Origin: Clostridiales bacterium
Lineage (GTDB): Bacteria > Bacillota > Clostridia > Christensenellales > QALW01
DNA length: 9,894 bases
Reading direction: 5' to 3'
NCBI GenBank assembly: GCA_018376855.1
Contig: JAHAAN010000068.1
Location: forward strand, 1-9,894
Within the stretch, counting starts at the first letter, position 1. Every line of letters starts with the position of its first letter. The position numbers were made by a program, and so were the translations under genes. The notes beneath the pieces are model-generated. The model worked only from the letters and a program-made list of their open reading frames with translations. It did not search any database and was not told the origin of the DNA. Positions 1 through 6,050 of the stretch are shown piece by piece.

Positions 1-261
1 GGAATCAACCCCTATATCACCAATGCGATCCTTGATACGCTCTTTGACGAAAAAATCGACGGAAGCATTCACCTAACACCCGGCCAAGCCTACGACGACG
101 CCGATAACGGAAACCGCAGCGCGATTCATTGGGATCTTGTTTATATTCAGCGGCCGGAATACGGCGGAGGAGAGATCTATTTTGACGATGTGCTGATTCG
201 GAAAGACGGACGTTTTGTTCTGCCGGAGCTGCAATGCTGCAATGCTGAAAATTTAAAATAA
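1..261 (+). CDS. M29-family metallo-aminopeptidase, C-terminal fragment
   Basis: Reading frame 1 is open from the window edge to a TAA at 259-261, giving the last 86 residues of a longer protein. The stretch GNRSAIHWDLV, followed by GGGEIYFDDVLIRKDGRF and a final PEL, is the typical end of M29 (AmpS/AmpT, thermophilic-type) aminopeptidases. In that family the His and Asp of the HWD motif (residues 43 and 45 of the fragment) and the His of an upstream SIHL motif (residue 24) are ligands of the two-metal centre; all three are present. Family members remove N-terminal amino acids from peptides in the cytoplasm. The start, the catalytic Glu residues and the promoter lie outside the window. The family call rests on these motifs only and is fairly secure. 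Confidence 0.85.
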   Translation, partial: GINPYITNAILDTLFDEKIDGSIHLTPGQAYDDADNGNRSAIHWDLVYIQRPEYGGGEIYFDDVLIRKDGRFVLPELQCCNAENLK

Positions 262-267
262 AATGAA

Positions 268-298
268 AAACAGCCGCAACAGGTTGCGGCTGTTTGAA
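268..298 (+). terminator. Hairpin terminator after the aminopeptidase gene
   Basis: AAACAGCCGCAA (268-279) pairs perfectly with TTGCGGCTGTTT (284-295) around a 4-nt loop, seven bases after the stop codon. The T-run is short (three Ts, then GAATAA), so it may be a leaky terminator. An upstream A-tract gives some pairing potential in the other direction as well. Confidence 0.65.
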
Positions 299-312
299 TA
301 ATATGGTAAAAT
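284..312 (+). promoter_or_regulatory. Candidate promoter of the CDF transporter gene (weak)
   Basis: TAAAAT (307-312) is a fair -10 box. TTGCGG (284-289), 17 bp upstream, matches only the first three bases of a -35 box and lies inside the right arm of the preceding terminator hairpin. If real, transcription starts near 319 and the transporter mRNA has a leader of about 135 nt. The call rests on weak matches. Confidence 0.3.
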
Positions 313-349
313 AGACAACCGATAAACAGAAAAAAGCGGCTGTTTTTAA

Positions 350-433
350 GGCCATATGGTTCCCATGCAAGGTGCAAGAGCCATGGCCATAGTATCATTT
401 TAAACAATAGCAGAAAACGCTATTGTTTTATTT
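350..433 (+). promoter_or_regulatory. Structured leader with terminator-like hairpin before the CDF gene
   Basis: GGCCATATGG (350-359) can pair with CCATGGCC (381-388) with a 2-nt bulge. Just after it, AAACAATAGC (402-411) pairs perfectly over 10 bp with GCTATTGTTT (419-428), followed by TATTT. This second hairpin ends only 8 nt before the AGGAG of the transporter gene (441-445). A terminator-like stem between a promoter and the ribosome binding site is the layout of an attenuator or riboswitch. I could not match the upstream part to a metal-sensing riboswitch I know (yybP-ykoY manganese or NiCo type). It could equally be a terminator for upstream transcription with the promoter elsewhere. 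Confidence 0.4.
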
Positions 434-453
434 GCATAAAAGGAGTGCTTATT

Positions 454-1632
454 TTGACTAAATTGCTCATCCGGCTCTTCATCCGAGACGCTGAAAACAC
501 AGAGGATGCAAAAGTCCGCACACATTACGGGCTTTTGGGAAGCGCTGTGGGAATTTTCTGCAACCTTGCTCTCTTCTCGCTCAAGCTTGTGCTCGGCATG
601 CTCAGCGGAAGCATTGCCGTAACGGCAGACGCCTTTAATAACCTTTCCGACGCAGGATCCTCTGTGGTCGGCTTTGTGGGGATCAAGCTCAGCAGCAAGC
701 CGGCAGATGCAAAGCATCCTTTCGGCCACGGACGAATCGAATATCTATCGGCGCTTTTTGTGGCGCTCATTATTATGGTGCTGGCCGTTGAGCTTGGGAT
801 TTCCTCCTTTGAAAAAATCCTCTCTCCCGAACCGCTGCATTTTAATCCTTGGGTCTTGGCAGGGCTTTTGCTTTCTGTGGGCGTAAAACTTTGGATGAGC
901 CTGTTTAACCGCGGAATAGGCAGGCGCATTCATTCCTCCGTGCTGATGGCAACGGGACGCGACGCGCTCAACGATGTAATCTCAACGGGAGCTACCATCG
1001 TTTCACTGCTGATCTCCGCAATTTTCAATATTACCGTGGACGGATACATAGGCCTTTTAGTGGCATGCTTTGTATTATACTCCGGCTTTTCTATTATAAA
1101 AGACAGCATCAGTCCGCTGTTAGGAGAAGCGCCCGATCCGGAATCAGTAAAAGCAATCGAAAAAGAGCTGCTTGGCAATGAATACATTTTAGGCATTCAT
1201 GATCTTGTGATGCATAACTACGGCCCCGGCCGCTGTTTTGCCTCTGTACATGCCGAGGTTCCTGCTGACAGCGATATTGTTAAAGTTCACGAAGCGATCG
1301 ACTGCATGGAGCTGAAAATCCAAAAAGAAATGAACATTCTCATCACCATCCATATGGATCCGCTCGAAACGTCTGACGAACACACGGAGGCAATGCGGCT
1401 TGACGCCCGCGGCGTCGTCAAAGCGTTGGATCCGCGCATGGATCTGCACGACTTCAGAATGGTGGACGGCGAAAACCGCATCACCCTCTTGTTCGACGTT
1501 GCCGTACCCCCCGATTACAAAGGCTCGCAGGAGGAGCTTTCACGGCTGCTGAACCGATCATTGGCAGAAATGAACCCTAAATACCATGCGGTAATCCACA
1601 TGGATTACCGCTATGATCTGCCCGCAGATTAG
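454..1632 (+). CDS. Cation diffusion facilitator family transporter, probably Mn(II) efflux type
   Basis: A 392-residue membrane protein that probably exports a divalent metal ion in exchange for protons. Residues about 27-220 hold the six membrane segments. The first pair of metal residues is in ADAFNNLSDA (N62, D66) and the second in GRDALND (D170, D174). This N-D/D-D quartet is the arrangement known from manganese exporters of the MntE type, whereas zinc exporters of the YiiP type have D-D/H-D. The conserved HPFGHGRIEYL loop is at 88-98. After the membrane part comes a cytoplasmic ferredoxin-like dimerisation domain (about 228-303), then an extra segment (about 329-385) that resembles it. 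I chose TTG at 454 as start because AGGAG (441-445) sits 8 nt upstream; an in-frame GTG at 445 overlaps that site and is less likely. Family certain; metal specificity inferred. Confidence 0.9.
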   Translation: MTKLLIRLFIRDAENTEDAKVRTHYGLLGSAVGIFCNLALFSLKLVLGMLSGSIAVTADAFNNLSDAGSSVVGFVGIKLSSKPADAKHPFGHGRIEYLSALFVALIIMVLAVELGISSFEKILSPEPLHFNPWVLAGLLLSVGVKLWMSLFNRGIGRRIHSSVLMATGRDALNDVISTGATIVSLLISAIFNITVDGYIGLLVACFVLYSGFSIIKDSISPLLGEAPDPESVKAIEKELLGNEYILGIHDLVMHNYGPGRCFASVHAEVPADSDIVKVHEAIDCMELKIQKEMNILITIHMDPLETSDEHTEAMRLDARGVVKALDPRMDLHDFRMVDGENRITLLFDVAVPPDYKGSQEELSRLLNRSLAEMNPKYHAVIHMDYRYDLPAD

Positions 1633-1823
1633 GGCTTTAGAATGTCATCGGTATTATTTGTTACTAACGGGATATTATAAAGATCGGTATACGCATCCGT
1701 TTCCATATCGTCAAAGGGCATACGCGCCGTTAAGCCGGTGCATTCGCTGCCGGAAACTACGGATTGCGAAAGCGGTATCTCTTTATCGTTAAAAACCGTT
1801 TTAGCCTTTTTTCTGTGAGACAT
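1629..1823 (-). CDS. Small 64-residue protein of unknown function
   Basis: A short protein with a basic N-terminus (SHRKKAK) and an acidic, soluble remainder containing ECTGL (the SGSECTGLTARMP stretch) and a DAYTDLYNIP stretch. It has no membrane segment or signal peptide. The ATG at 1823 is preceded by AAGGAG (1838-1833) with a 9-nt spacer; upstream ATG 1829 and TTG 1832 are too close to that site. Its stop (TTA at 1629-1631 on the plus strand) overlaps the end of the convergent transporter gene by 4 bp. The good ribosome binding site and protein-like composition support a real gene. I have a vague recollection of small clostridial proteins with an ECTGL-like motif followed by an acidic tyrosine-containing stretch, but cannot name a family or function. 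Confidence 0.65.
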   Translation of the reverse strand: MSHRKKAKTVFNDKEIPLSQSVVSGSECTGLTARMPFDDMETDAYTDLYNIPLVTNNTDDILKP

Positions 1824-1900
1824 CTTCATCAACTCCTTATTCTATCGCCATTAGAATAACCGAAGCCGCCCAATATTATTCGCAAAGGAACTGAATCTAT

Positions 1901-2452
1901 ATGAAGCTTTCTGAAAAAATGCTATCAAAGCACTATGTATATCAAGGCAAAATCATTAAACTGCGCTTAGACAGCGCTCTGCTGCCCAACGGACGATGCG
2001 CGGCACGCGAGGTGGTGGAGCATCCCGGCGGCGTCTGCATAGCTCCTTTGACAGCCGACGGCTGCCTGCTGTTTGTGCGCCAATTCCGCTACCCGTATCA
2101 GGAAATTCTGCTTGAGCTTCCGGCCGGAAAGCTTGATCCGAATGAAGAACCTCTTGCCTGCGGAAAACGCGAGCTGAAGGAAGAAACCGGCGCGGAAGCC
2201 GCGCGTTTTACGGACCTTGGAAAGCTCTATCCCTCGCCCGGCTACTGTGCGGAAATTATTCACCTGTATGCGGCAACGGAGCTTTCCTTCGGCGCTTCCT
2301 GCCCTGACGAAGACGAATTTCTCTCCGTTGAAAAAATCCCTTTGGAAACCGCCGTAAAAATGGTTCTCCACAATGAAATCCGCGATGCGAAAACGCAAAC
2401 CGCCGTGCTGAAATTATATTTTTTACAGCAGCAGGGAATCTTAGATGCATAA
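1901..2452 (+). CDS. nudF: Nudix hydrolase, ADP-ribose pyrophosphatase type
   Basis: A 183-residue cytoplasmic enzyme expected to split ADP-ribose into AMP and ribose 5-phosphate with Mg ions. A complete Nudix box, GX5EX7REUXEEXGU, spans residues 76-98 (G76, E82, R90, E91, E94, E95, G97). The proline at 113, in YPSPGY about 16 residues after the box glycine, is the feature used to tell ADP-ribose pyrophosphatases from other Nudix enzymes. RQFRYPYQEILLELPAGK just before the box is also typical. The ATG at 1901 has AAAGGA (1884-1889) 11 nt upstream. The gene diverges from the 64-residue gene (77 bp between starts) and ends before a hairpin shared with the next, convergent gene. The length is normal for the family. 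The substrate is inferred from family motifs; another sugar nucleotide is possible. Confidence 0.9.
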   Translation: MKLSEKMLSKHYVYQGKIIKLRLDSALLPNGRCAAREVVEHPGGVCIAPLTADGCLLFVRQFRYPYQEILLELPAGKLDPNEEPLACGKRELKEETGAEAARFTDLGKLYPSPGYCAEIIHLYAATELSFGASCPDEDEFLSVEKIPLETAVKMVLHNEIRDAKTQTAVLKLYFLQQQGILDA

Positions 2453-2466
2453 ACTGAGATAAAACA

Positions 2467-2502
2467 CAGCAGCCGATCCAATTAAACTTGAATCGGCTGC
2501 TG
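2467..2502. terminator. Bidirectional terminator between convergent genes
   Basis: CAGCAGCCGAT (2467-2477) pairs perfectly over 11 bp with ATCGGCTGCTG (2492-2502), and a further CAA/TTG pairing is possible inside the loop. On the minus strand the hairpin is followed by TGTTTTA, a usable T-run for the cassette at 2521-4375. On the plus strand it is followed by CCCGTTTAT, a poorer tail. A second small palindrome, CCGTTT-ATA-AAACGG (2504-2518), lies between it and the minus-strand stop codon. Confidence 0.75.
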
Positions 2503-2520
2503 CCCGTTTATAAAACGGAT

Positions 2521-3384
2521 TTATCCTACGATCTGCTGAATGCTCTCTCCGGCAAGGTAACGATTATAAATCCAATTATAATCGTGAATGTCGGATATTA
2601 GAATTGTATCCTCCGGCGGATTTGTATAAAATGCCAGTTCTGAAAGCAAATACTGATATAACGTTTCCATATTGGCATTCAATACATCAAAATCTATATT
2701 CTGTTCATCCTTACGCTGTGCAAACACACCTAACATTTTCTCACAAAGTTCACTAAGATTTAACTTTTGATGGTCGCGCACAAAACCGTCGATCCAGCTC
2801 TGATGGAACGTTACAGCTTGTTCCAAATCTACATTTTCGCAATAACGCAAAGAATCGAGCGCCATTCGCTTACTGCCATCGGCAAAATCCCTCAGCTTAC
2901 GATACTTCAGCTGATACAGCGGCTCGCCTACGGCAATACTATTGGCATATTCCTCATATGCAAACAGCTTATCAAGATTTTCGCTGAAGCCCTCTGTTTT
3001 CACGCCCTCTTCCCACGGCATATCCGTAAGCGCGGCATATTTTTCATATTCCGCCATTGCCTGCTCATAGGTCAGCTTTTTTAATTCCGCAGGCGCGGAA
3101 GCATAGCGGGACATCTCCTCCGCCGTCATCTCCTTATGCTGCAATACCTCGCGCAGAATCACTGCTTCTTCGCTGTTCGCTTCAACCTTCAGCTTGCTTA
3201 AAGTTTCAGTGATTTTCGCTTCCTTTGCTTCTAACGCCTTCTGAATCTGAGCCTCTGCCGCCGCATCGATCTTTTGTTCCGGCTGCGCATCCTTCGCCGC
3301 GCCAAACCCTGCGGCATACACAACCGAACCCGCTAAAAGAACTGCCGCTACCGCCGCCGTTGTGATCCATAGCTTTTTCTTCAT
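2521..3384 (-). CDS. Exported protein of unknown function
   Basis: A 287-residue protein starting MKKKLWITT, with a positively charged start, a hydrophobic core to about residue 22 and a likely signal peptidase site after VYA (residue 24). After it, residues 35-75 are rich in Ala, Glu and Lys and probably form a long helix or coiled coil. The rest is a mostly helical, acidic domain with many Tyr and Leu, ending in a DYNWIYNRYLAGESIQQ stretch. I recognise no catalytic motif or named domain. The ATG at 3384 has AAAGGG 8 nt upstream; an in-frame GTG at 3393 overlaps that site. The upstream amidase-like gene ends only 16 nt away, so the two are almost certainly co-transcribed and may act together at the cell surface. 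The protein could stay membrane-anchored if the signal is not cleaved. Confidence 0.85.
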   Translation of the reverse strand: MKKKLWITTAAVAAVLLAGSVVYAAGFGAAKDAQPEQKIDAAAEAQIQKALEAKEAKITETLSKLKVEANSEEAVILREVLQHKEMTAEEMSRYASAPAELKKLTYEQAMAEYEKYAALTDMPWEEGVKTEGFSENLDKLFAYEEYANSIAVGEPLYQLKYRKLRDFADGSKRMALDSLRYCENVDLEQAVTFHQSWIDGFVRDHQKLNLSELCEKMLGVFAQRKDEQNIDFDVLNANMETLYQYLLSELAFYTNPPEDTILISDIHDYNWIYNRYLAGESIQQIVG

Positions 3385-3400
3385 ACCTATCACCCTTTCT

Positions 3401-4375
3401 TTAATTATTACTAATCCTGATTATGAGAATCCATTCCGTAGAAGTAATCGCATCATGAATATATTGCTGTAAGCTTCCTTCGTTCATATAACTGGAATGA
3501 GAATGAAAATTAATGGTTTTATCACTATCGTTTTTCTTTTCCGTTAAAATCGCCGAATGATATACTTCGGTATTTTTATACGTCCCGTCAAAATCCAAAA
3601 GACTCCATGCATATTGGATAATATCGCCAACTCCAACATTGCTATAGAACGTGCTCCAGTTATTCAAAATATAATCTCTTGTATAAATTTTTACCGAATA
3701 TGCCTGACCATAATAGCTGCTTAAACGTACTTTTGTCCAATGCCGCATAAAGAAATCCGCATCCGTCCACGAAGGCGAACGGTTTGAACCGCTGGTATAA
3801 TGCCAGTAGGCGTCCGTCGTTCCGCCTGTTTTCATCGGCACTCCGCCTGCATGCACGCACTGGGAAACAAAATTCGTGCAGTCTCCTCCGGCAGAATCAT
3901 AATTTGGATAATTAGAATTATAATTCTGCCAATATTTATTAGCATATTTTACCGACTCTGCGCGATTATAAGAGCTGTTCGTATTGGATGTAGTCGCCTG
4001 CCCTGTAAGACAATTCATTGTGTAACTTCCGCAAGCGCCGTAAACCGAAACCGTATAATAACCGCTTTTATTAGGAAGCGTCAACACTCCGAATCTTGAA
4101 TAGCTCGACGACGCTACCTTTCCTATTGTCCCCACTAAGCTACCGCTTGGATCAAAGACCGAAAGTGTTACGACGGCTAACCCCGTTGACGCAAACGCAA
4201 CGCTTTTGTTTCCTTGCAAATACACCGAATAGGTATGCGTTTCCGGCATTGCACCAAATGTTCCGCTCTGCATAACGCCGCAGGTAAACTGAATTGCATT
4301 TGCAGTGGCAGCAGCAGTAAGCTGAATCGGAACCTCAACGGATTCCTCTGTTATTATAATAGTACCGTTTTCCAT
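3401..4375 (-). CDS. Putative amidase (Amidase_6-like) with N-terminal beta-sandwich domain
   Basis: A 324-residue two-domain protein. Residues about 40-125 look like a bacterial pre-peptidase C-terminal (PPC-type) beta-sandwich (TLSVFDPSGSLVGTIG, then GYYTVSVYGACGSYTM). Residues about 138-320 match the putative amidase domain found in Bacillota: YNRAESVKYAN, then GGDCTNFVSQCVHAGG with the presumed catalytic Cys, VYHSAILT with a likely catalytic His, and a late NFHSHSS. Such domains belong to the papain/NlpC-like fold and are thought to cut amide bonds, perhaps in peptidoglycan. The ATG at 4375 follows directly on an in-frame TAA, so no longer N-terminus exists in this frame, and there is no signal peptide, which is odd for this family. 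The ribosome binding site is weak (GGA close to the ATG). The gene is more AT-rich than its neighbours and leads the exported-protein gene. Domain calls are from motifs. Confidence 0.82.
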   Translation of the reverse strand: MENGTIIITEESVEVPIQLTAAATANAIQFTCGVMQSGTFGAMPETHTYSVYLQGNKSVAFASTGLAVVTLSVFDPSGSLVGTIGKVASSSYSRFGVLTLPNKSGYYTVSVYGACGSYTMNCLTGQATTSNTNSSYNRAESVKYANKYWQNYNSNYPNYDSAGGDCTNFVSQCVHAGGVPMKTGGTTDAYWHYTSGSNRSPSWTDADFFMRHWTKVRLSSYYGQAYSVKIYTRDYILNNWSTFYSNVGVGDIIQYAWSLLDFDGTYKNTEVYHSAILTEKKNDSDKTINFHSHSSYMNEGSLQQYIHDAITSTEWILIIRISNN

Positions 4376-4482
4376 TTATCCGAAAAGTAAACGTGCCTCA
4401 TGCGATCGACAATGCTCTTCTTTTATTGCCTTATATAAAATTTCCCACACTGCATTTTTTGTCAAATGCTGTCTTTATGGCA

Positions 4483-4511
4483 AGGATAACATAATTCCCA
4501 ATTAAAGTCAA
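4483..4511 (-). promoter_or_regulatory. Promoter for the amidase/exported-protein pair
   Basis: On the minus strand, TTGACT (4511-4506) and TATCCT (4488-4483) are 17 bp apart, a good sigma-A-type match. Transcription would start near 4476, giving a leader of about 100 nt. A second TTGACA (4465-4460) has TATATA (4437-4432) 22 bp away, which is too far for a standard promoter. The 165-bp gap between the regulator and the amidase gene (4376-4540) holds no other gene, and I see no clear terminator after the regulator. Confidence 0.55.
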
Positions 4512-4540
4512 TACTGTTTTTTGCTTTTTCTTACTTTTAT

Positions 4541-5944
4541 TTACTTACTCTCAGCCGTCCATGCTCTTTCCAGCGCCTGCACTGCCTCCGGAATCTGCGA
4601 GGTATGAATCCCACAATAACCGAGGATCACGGCAGCAGCCGGGCAGCGTTCGCTTTCATCCCCGTAATAATCCGAAAGGCCGTATACCCTTATCCCTTGC
4701 TCATAAGCCTTCTCCACAAGCTGACGCTCGTTCATCCCGTTTTTAACGGAAAGCAGCAAATGCATTCCTGCCTCTACGCCGCTGATCTCGATACACTCAT
4801 GCAGAGAGCTGCCGCGCAGCGCATGAAGCAGCGCGTCGCGCCGCGCCTTATAACGGCTGCGCATGCGGTTGATATGGCGCTGAAGTCCGCCGCTGCGAAT
4901 AAATTCTGCAAGCGCATATTGTTCCAAATTCGGCACAGTGCAGGCATAAAAACTCAGCTCCTGCCGATAGCGCTGCAAAAGCGCTTCAGGAAGCACCATA
5001 TAGCTGATGCGCATGGAAGGGGCGATGCTTTTGGTAAAGGTATTCATATAGATCACTTTATCATGCACGTCCATCCCTTTAAGCGCAGGAATAGGGCGCG
5101 AAGCAAAACGAAATTCACTGTCGTAATCGTCTTCGATAATATAGCGATCGGGAAATCTGTCGGCCCATTCCAGCAGCGCCTGCCTTCTGCCTATCGGCAT
5201 CACGATCCCAAGCGGAAAATGATGAGCAGGGGTAACGTGCGCAACTGCTTTTTCCGCCTTCGAAAGCTTTAAAACCTCCATTCCCTCCTGATCCACAGGA
5301 ACGGTTTGCAGCAATGCACCGTTAATACGGAGCAATTTTTGAAGCTTCGGATAACCCGGACTTTCCATATTATACACAGCGTCGCGCCCAAGAAGCTGAA
5401 CAAGCAGGTTCATCTGCACCTCCGAGCCTGCACAAACCAAAATCTGACTTGGCAGCGCCGAAATCCCGCGAAACTCATATAAATATTCCGCAATGGCCTC
5501 CCGCAGCGCATAAACACCCCTCGGATCGGTATGCTCTAAAATAGAGCTATCACCTGCGGAAAGTGCGGAACGCAGCAGCTTTGCCCACAAGGCAAAAGGA
5601 AAACATCCGGAATCCACTGTATTAGTTTTAAAATCGAAGCGAACCTCCCGCTGCTGTTTCTCCTCATTTCGATCCGCAGTCTCTCTCGGAAACTCTTTAA
5701 GCTTCTGCTCCGGCGCCGCCTGAACAAAATACCCGCTGCGCTGCCGTGAAGCAATATATCCTTCCGCCGCCAGCTGCGCATAGGCCGCTTCCGCCGTAAT
5801 AACGCTTACCCCGCACGCCTGCGCAATCTGCCGTTTTGAAGGCAGCCTTTCCCCCACCCGAAACCGTCCGCGCTCTATATCGTTTTTCAGTGCAGCATAC
5901 AGCTGCTCGTATAATGGCATTCCGTTTTGATTTAAAATATACAT
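4541..5944 (-). CDS. pdxR: MocR-family (PdxR-type) transcriptional regulator
   Basis: A 467-residue fusion of a GntR-type winged helix-turn-helix and a fold-type I aminotransferase-like domain. Residues about 10-73 are the DNA-binding part (PLYEQLYAALKNDIERG, then LPSKRQIAQACGVS). Residues about 115-460 form the PLP-binding part: ESPGYP, TPAHHFPLG, IIEDDYDSEFRF with D272 for the pyridine nitrogen and Y274, and NTFTKSIAPSMR with K305 as Schiff-base lysine and R312. The spacing of D272, Y274, K305 and R312 equals that of Asp279, Tyr281, Lys312 and Arg319 in B. subtilis GabR. Divergence from pdxS-pdxT strongly suggests the PdxR role, control of PLP synthesis with PLP as the sensed ligand. The ATG at 5944 has only a weak ribosome binding site, and an in-frame TGA just upstream excludes a longer protein. 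Family certain; regulatory target inferred from position. Confidence 0.92.
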   Translation of the reverse strand: MYILNQNGMPLYEQLYAALKNDIERGRFRVGERLPSKRQIAQACGVSVITAEAAYAQLAAEGYIASRQRSGYFVQAAPEQKLKEFPRETADRNEEKQQREVRFDFKTNTVDSGCFPFALWAKLLRSALSAGDSSILEHTDPRGVYALREAIAEYLYEFRGISALPSQILVCAGSEVQMNLLVQLLGRDAVYNMESPGYPKLQKLLRINGALLQTVPVDQEGMEVLKLSKAEKAVAHVTPAHHFPLGIVMPIGRRQALLEWADRFPDRYIIEDDYDSEFRFASRPIPALKGMDVHDKVIYMNTFTKSIAPSMRISYMVLPEALLQRYRQELSFYACTVPNLEQYALAEFIRSGGLQRHINRMRSRYKARRDALLHALRGSSLHECIEISGVEAGMHLLLSVKNGMNERQLVEKAYEQGIRVYGLSDYYGDESERCPAAAVILGYCGIHTSQIPEAVQALERAWTAESK

Positions 5945-5952
5945 AAGCTCTC

Positions 5953-6002
5953 AACTGATATTATAAAAAACTCCTTTTTTGGTTATTGAAATATATCCAG
6001 TT
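5953..6002. promoter_or_regulatory. Candidate PdxR operator: spaced inverted repeat in the pdxR-pdxS region
   Basis: AACTGATAT (5953-5961) and ATATCCAGTT (5993-6002, reading AACTGGATAT on the other strand) form an inverted repeat differing by a single-base insertion. The arms flank a centre containing an A-tract and T-tract (5965-5980). The left arm covers the likely -10 box of pdxR (TATAAT on the minus strand, 5965-5960). The right arm lies in the spacer of the pdxS promoter. MocR regulators are known to bind widely spaced repeated half-sites. The repeat is visible in the sequence; its role is inferred. Confidence 0.45.
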
Positions 6003-6013
6003 TTCTATATAAT
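5986..6013 (+). promoter_or_regulatory. pdxS-pdxT promoter
   Basis: TTGAAA (5986-5991) and a perfect TATAAT (6008-6013) are 16 bp apart, predicting a start near 6020 and a leader of about 30 nt with a strong AAGGAG site. This is a good sigma-A-type promoter and the -35 region overlaps that of the divergent regulator. Confidence 0.75.
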
Positions 6014-6050
6014 AGACGCAAATAAAAAAAAGGTCAAGGAGAAGATACTG

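Noticed and set aside
232..247. Tandem octamer CAATGCTG x2 at the end of the aminopeptidase gene
   Set aside because: Only two copies of 8 bp, within coding sequence and in keeping with the reading frame; too little to call a repeat.
300..445. Possible yybP-ykoY manganese or NiCo riboswitch before the metal exporter
   Set aside because: I could not find the conserved sequence elements of either class; only unspecific hairpins are visible.
400..729. 109-codon minus-strand frame over the start of the transporter gene
   Set aside because: Overlaps conserved transporter sequence and has no domain.
1967..2398. 143-codon minus-strand frame within the Nudix gene
   Set aside because: Antisense to a gene with a complete Nudix box and without recognisable motif or ribosome binding site.
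4432..4465. Second promoter (TTGACA/TATATA) before the amidase gene
   Set aside because: The 22-bp spacing is too long for a standard sigma-A promoter.
4604..5272. 222-codon open frame on the plus strand inside the regulator gene
   Set aside because: Antisense to a well-conserved MocR-family gene; composition (many Arg, His, Lys) is typical of a shadow frame.
5971..5976. AAGGAG on the minus strand as ribosome binding site of the regulator
   Set aside because: It is 26 nt before the ATG, and an in-frame stop lies between them.
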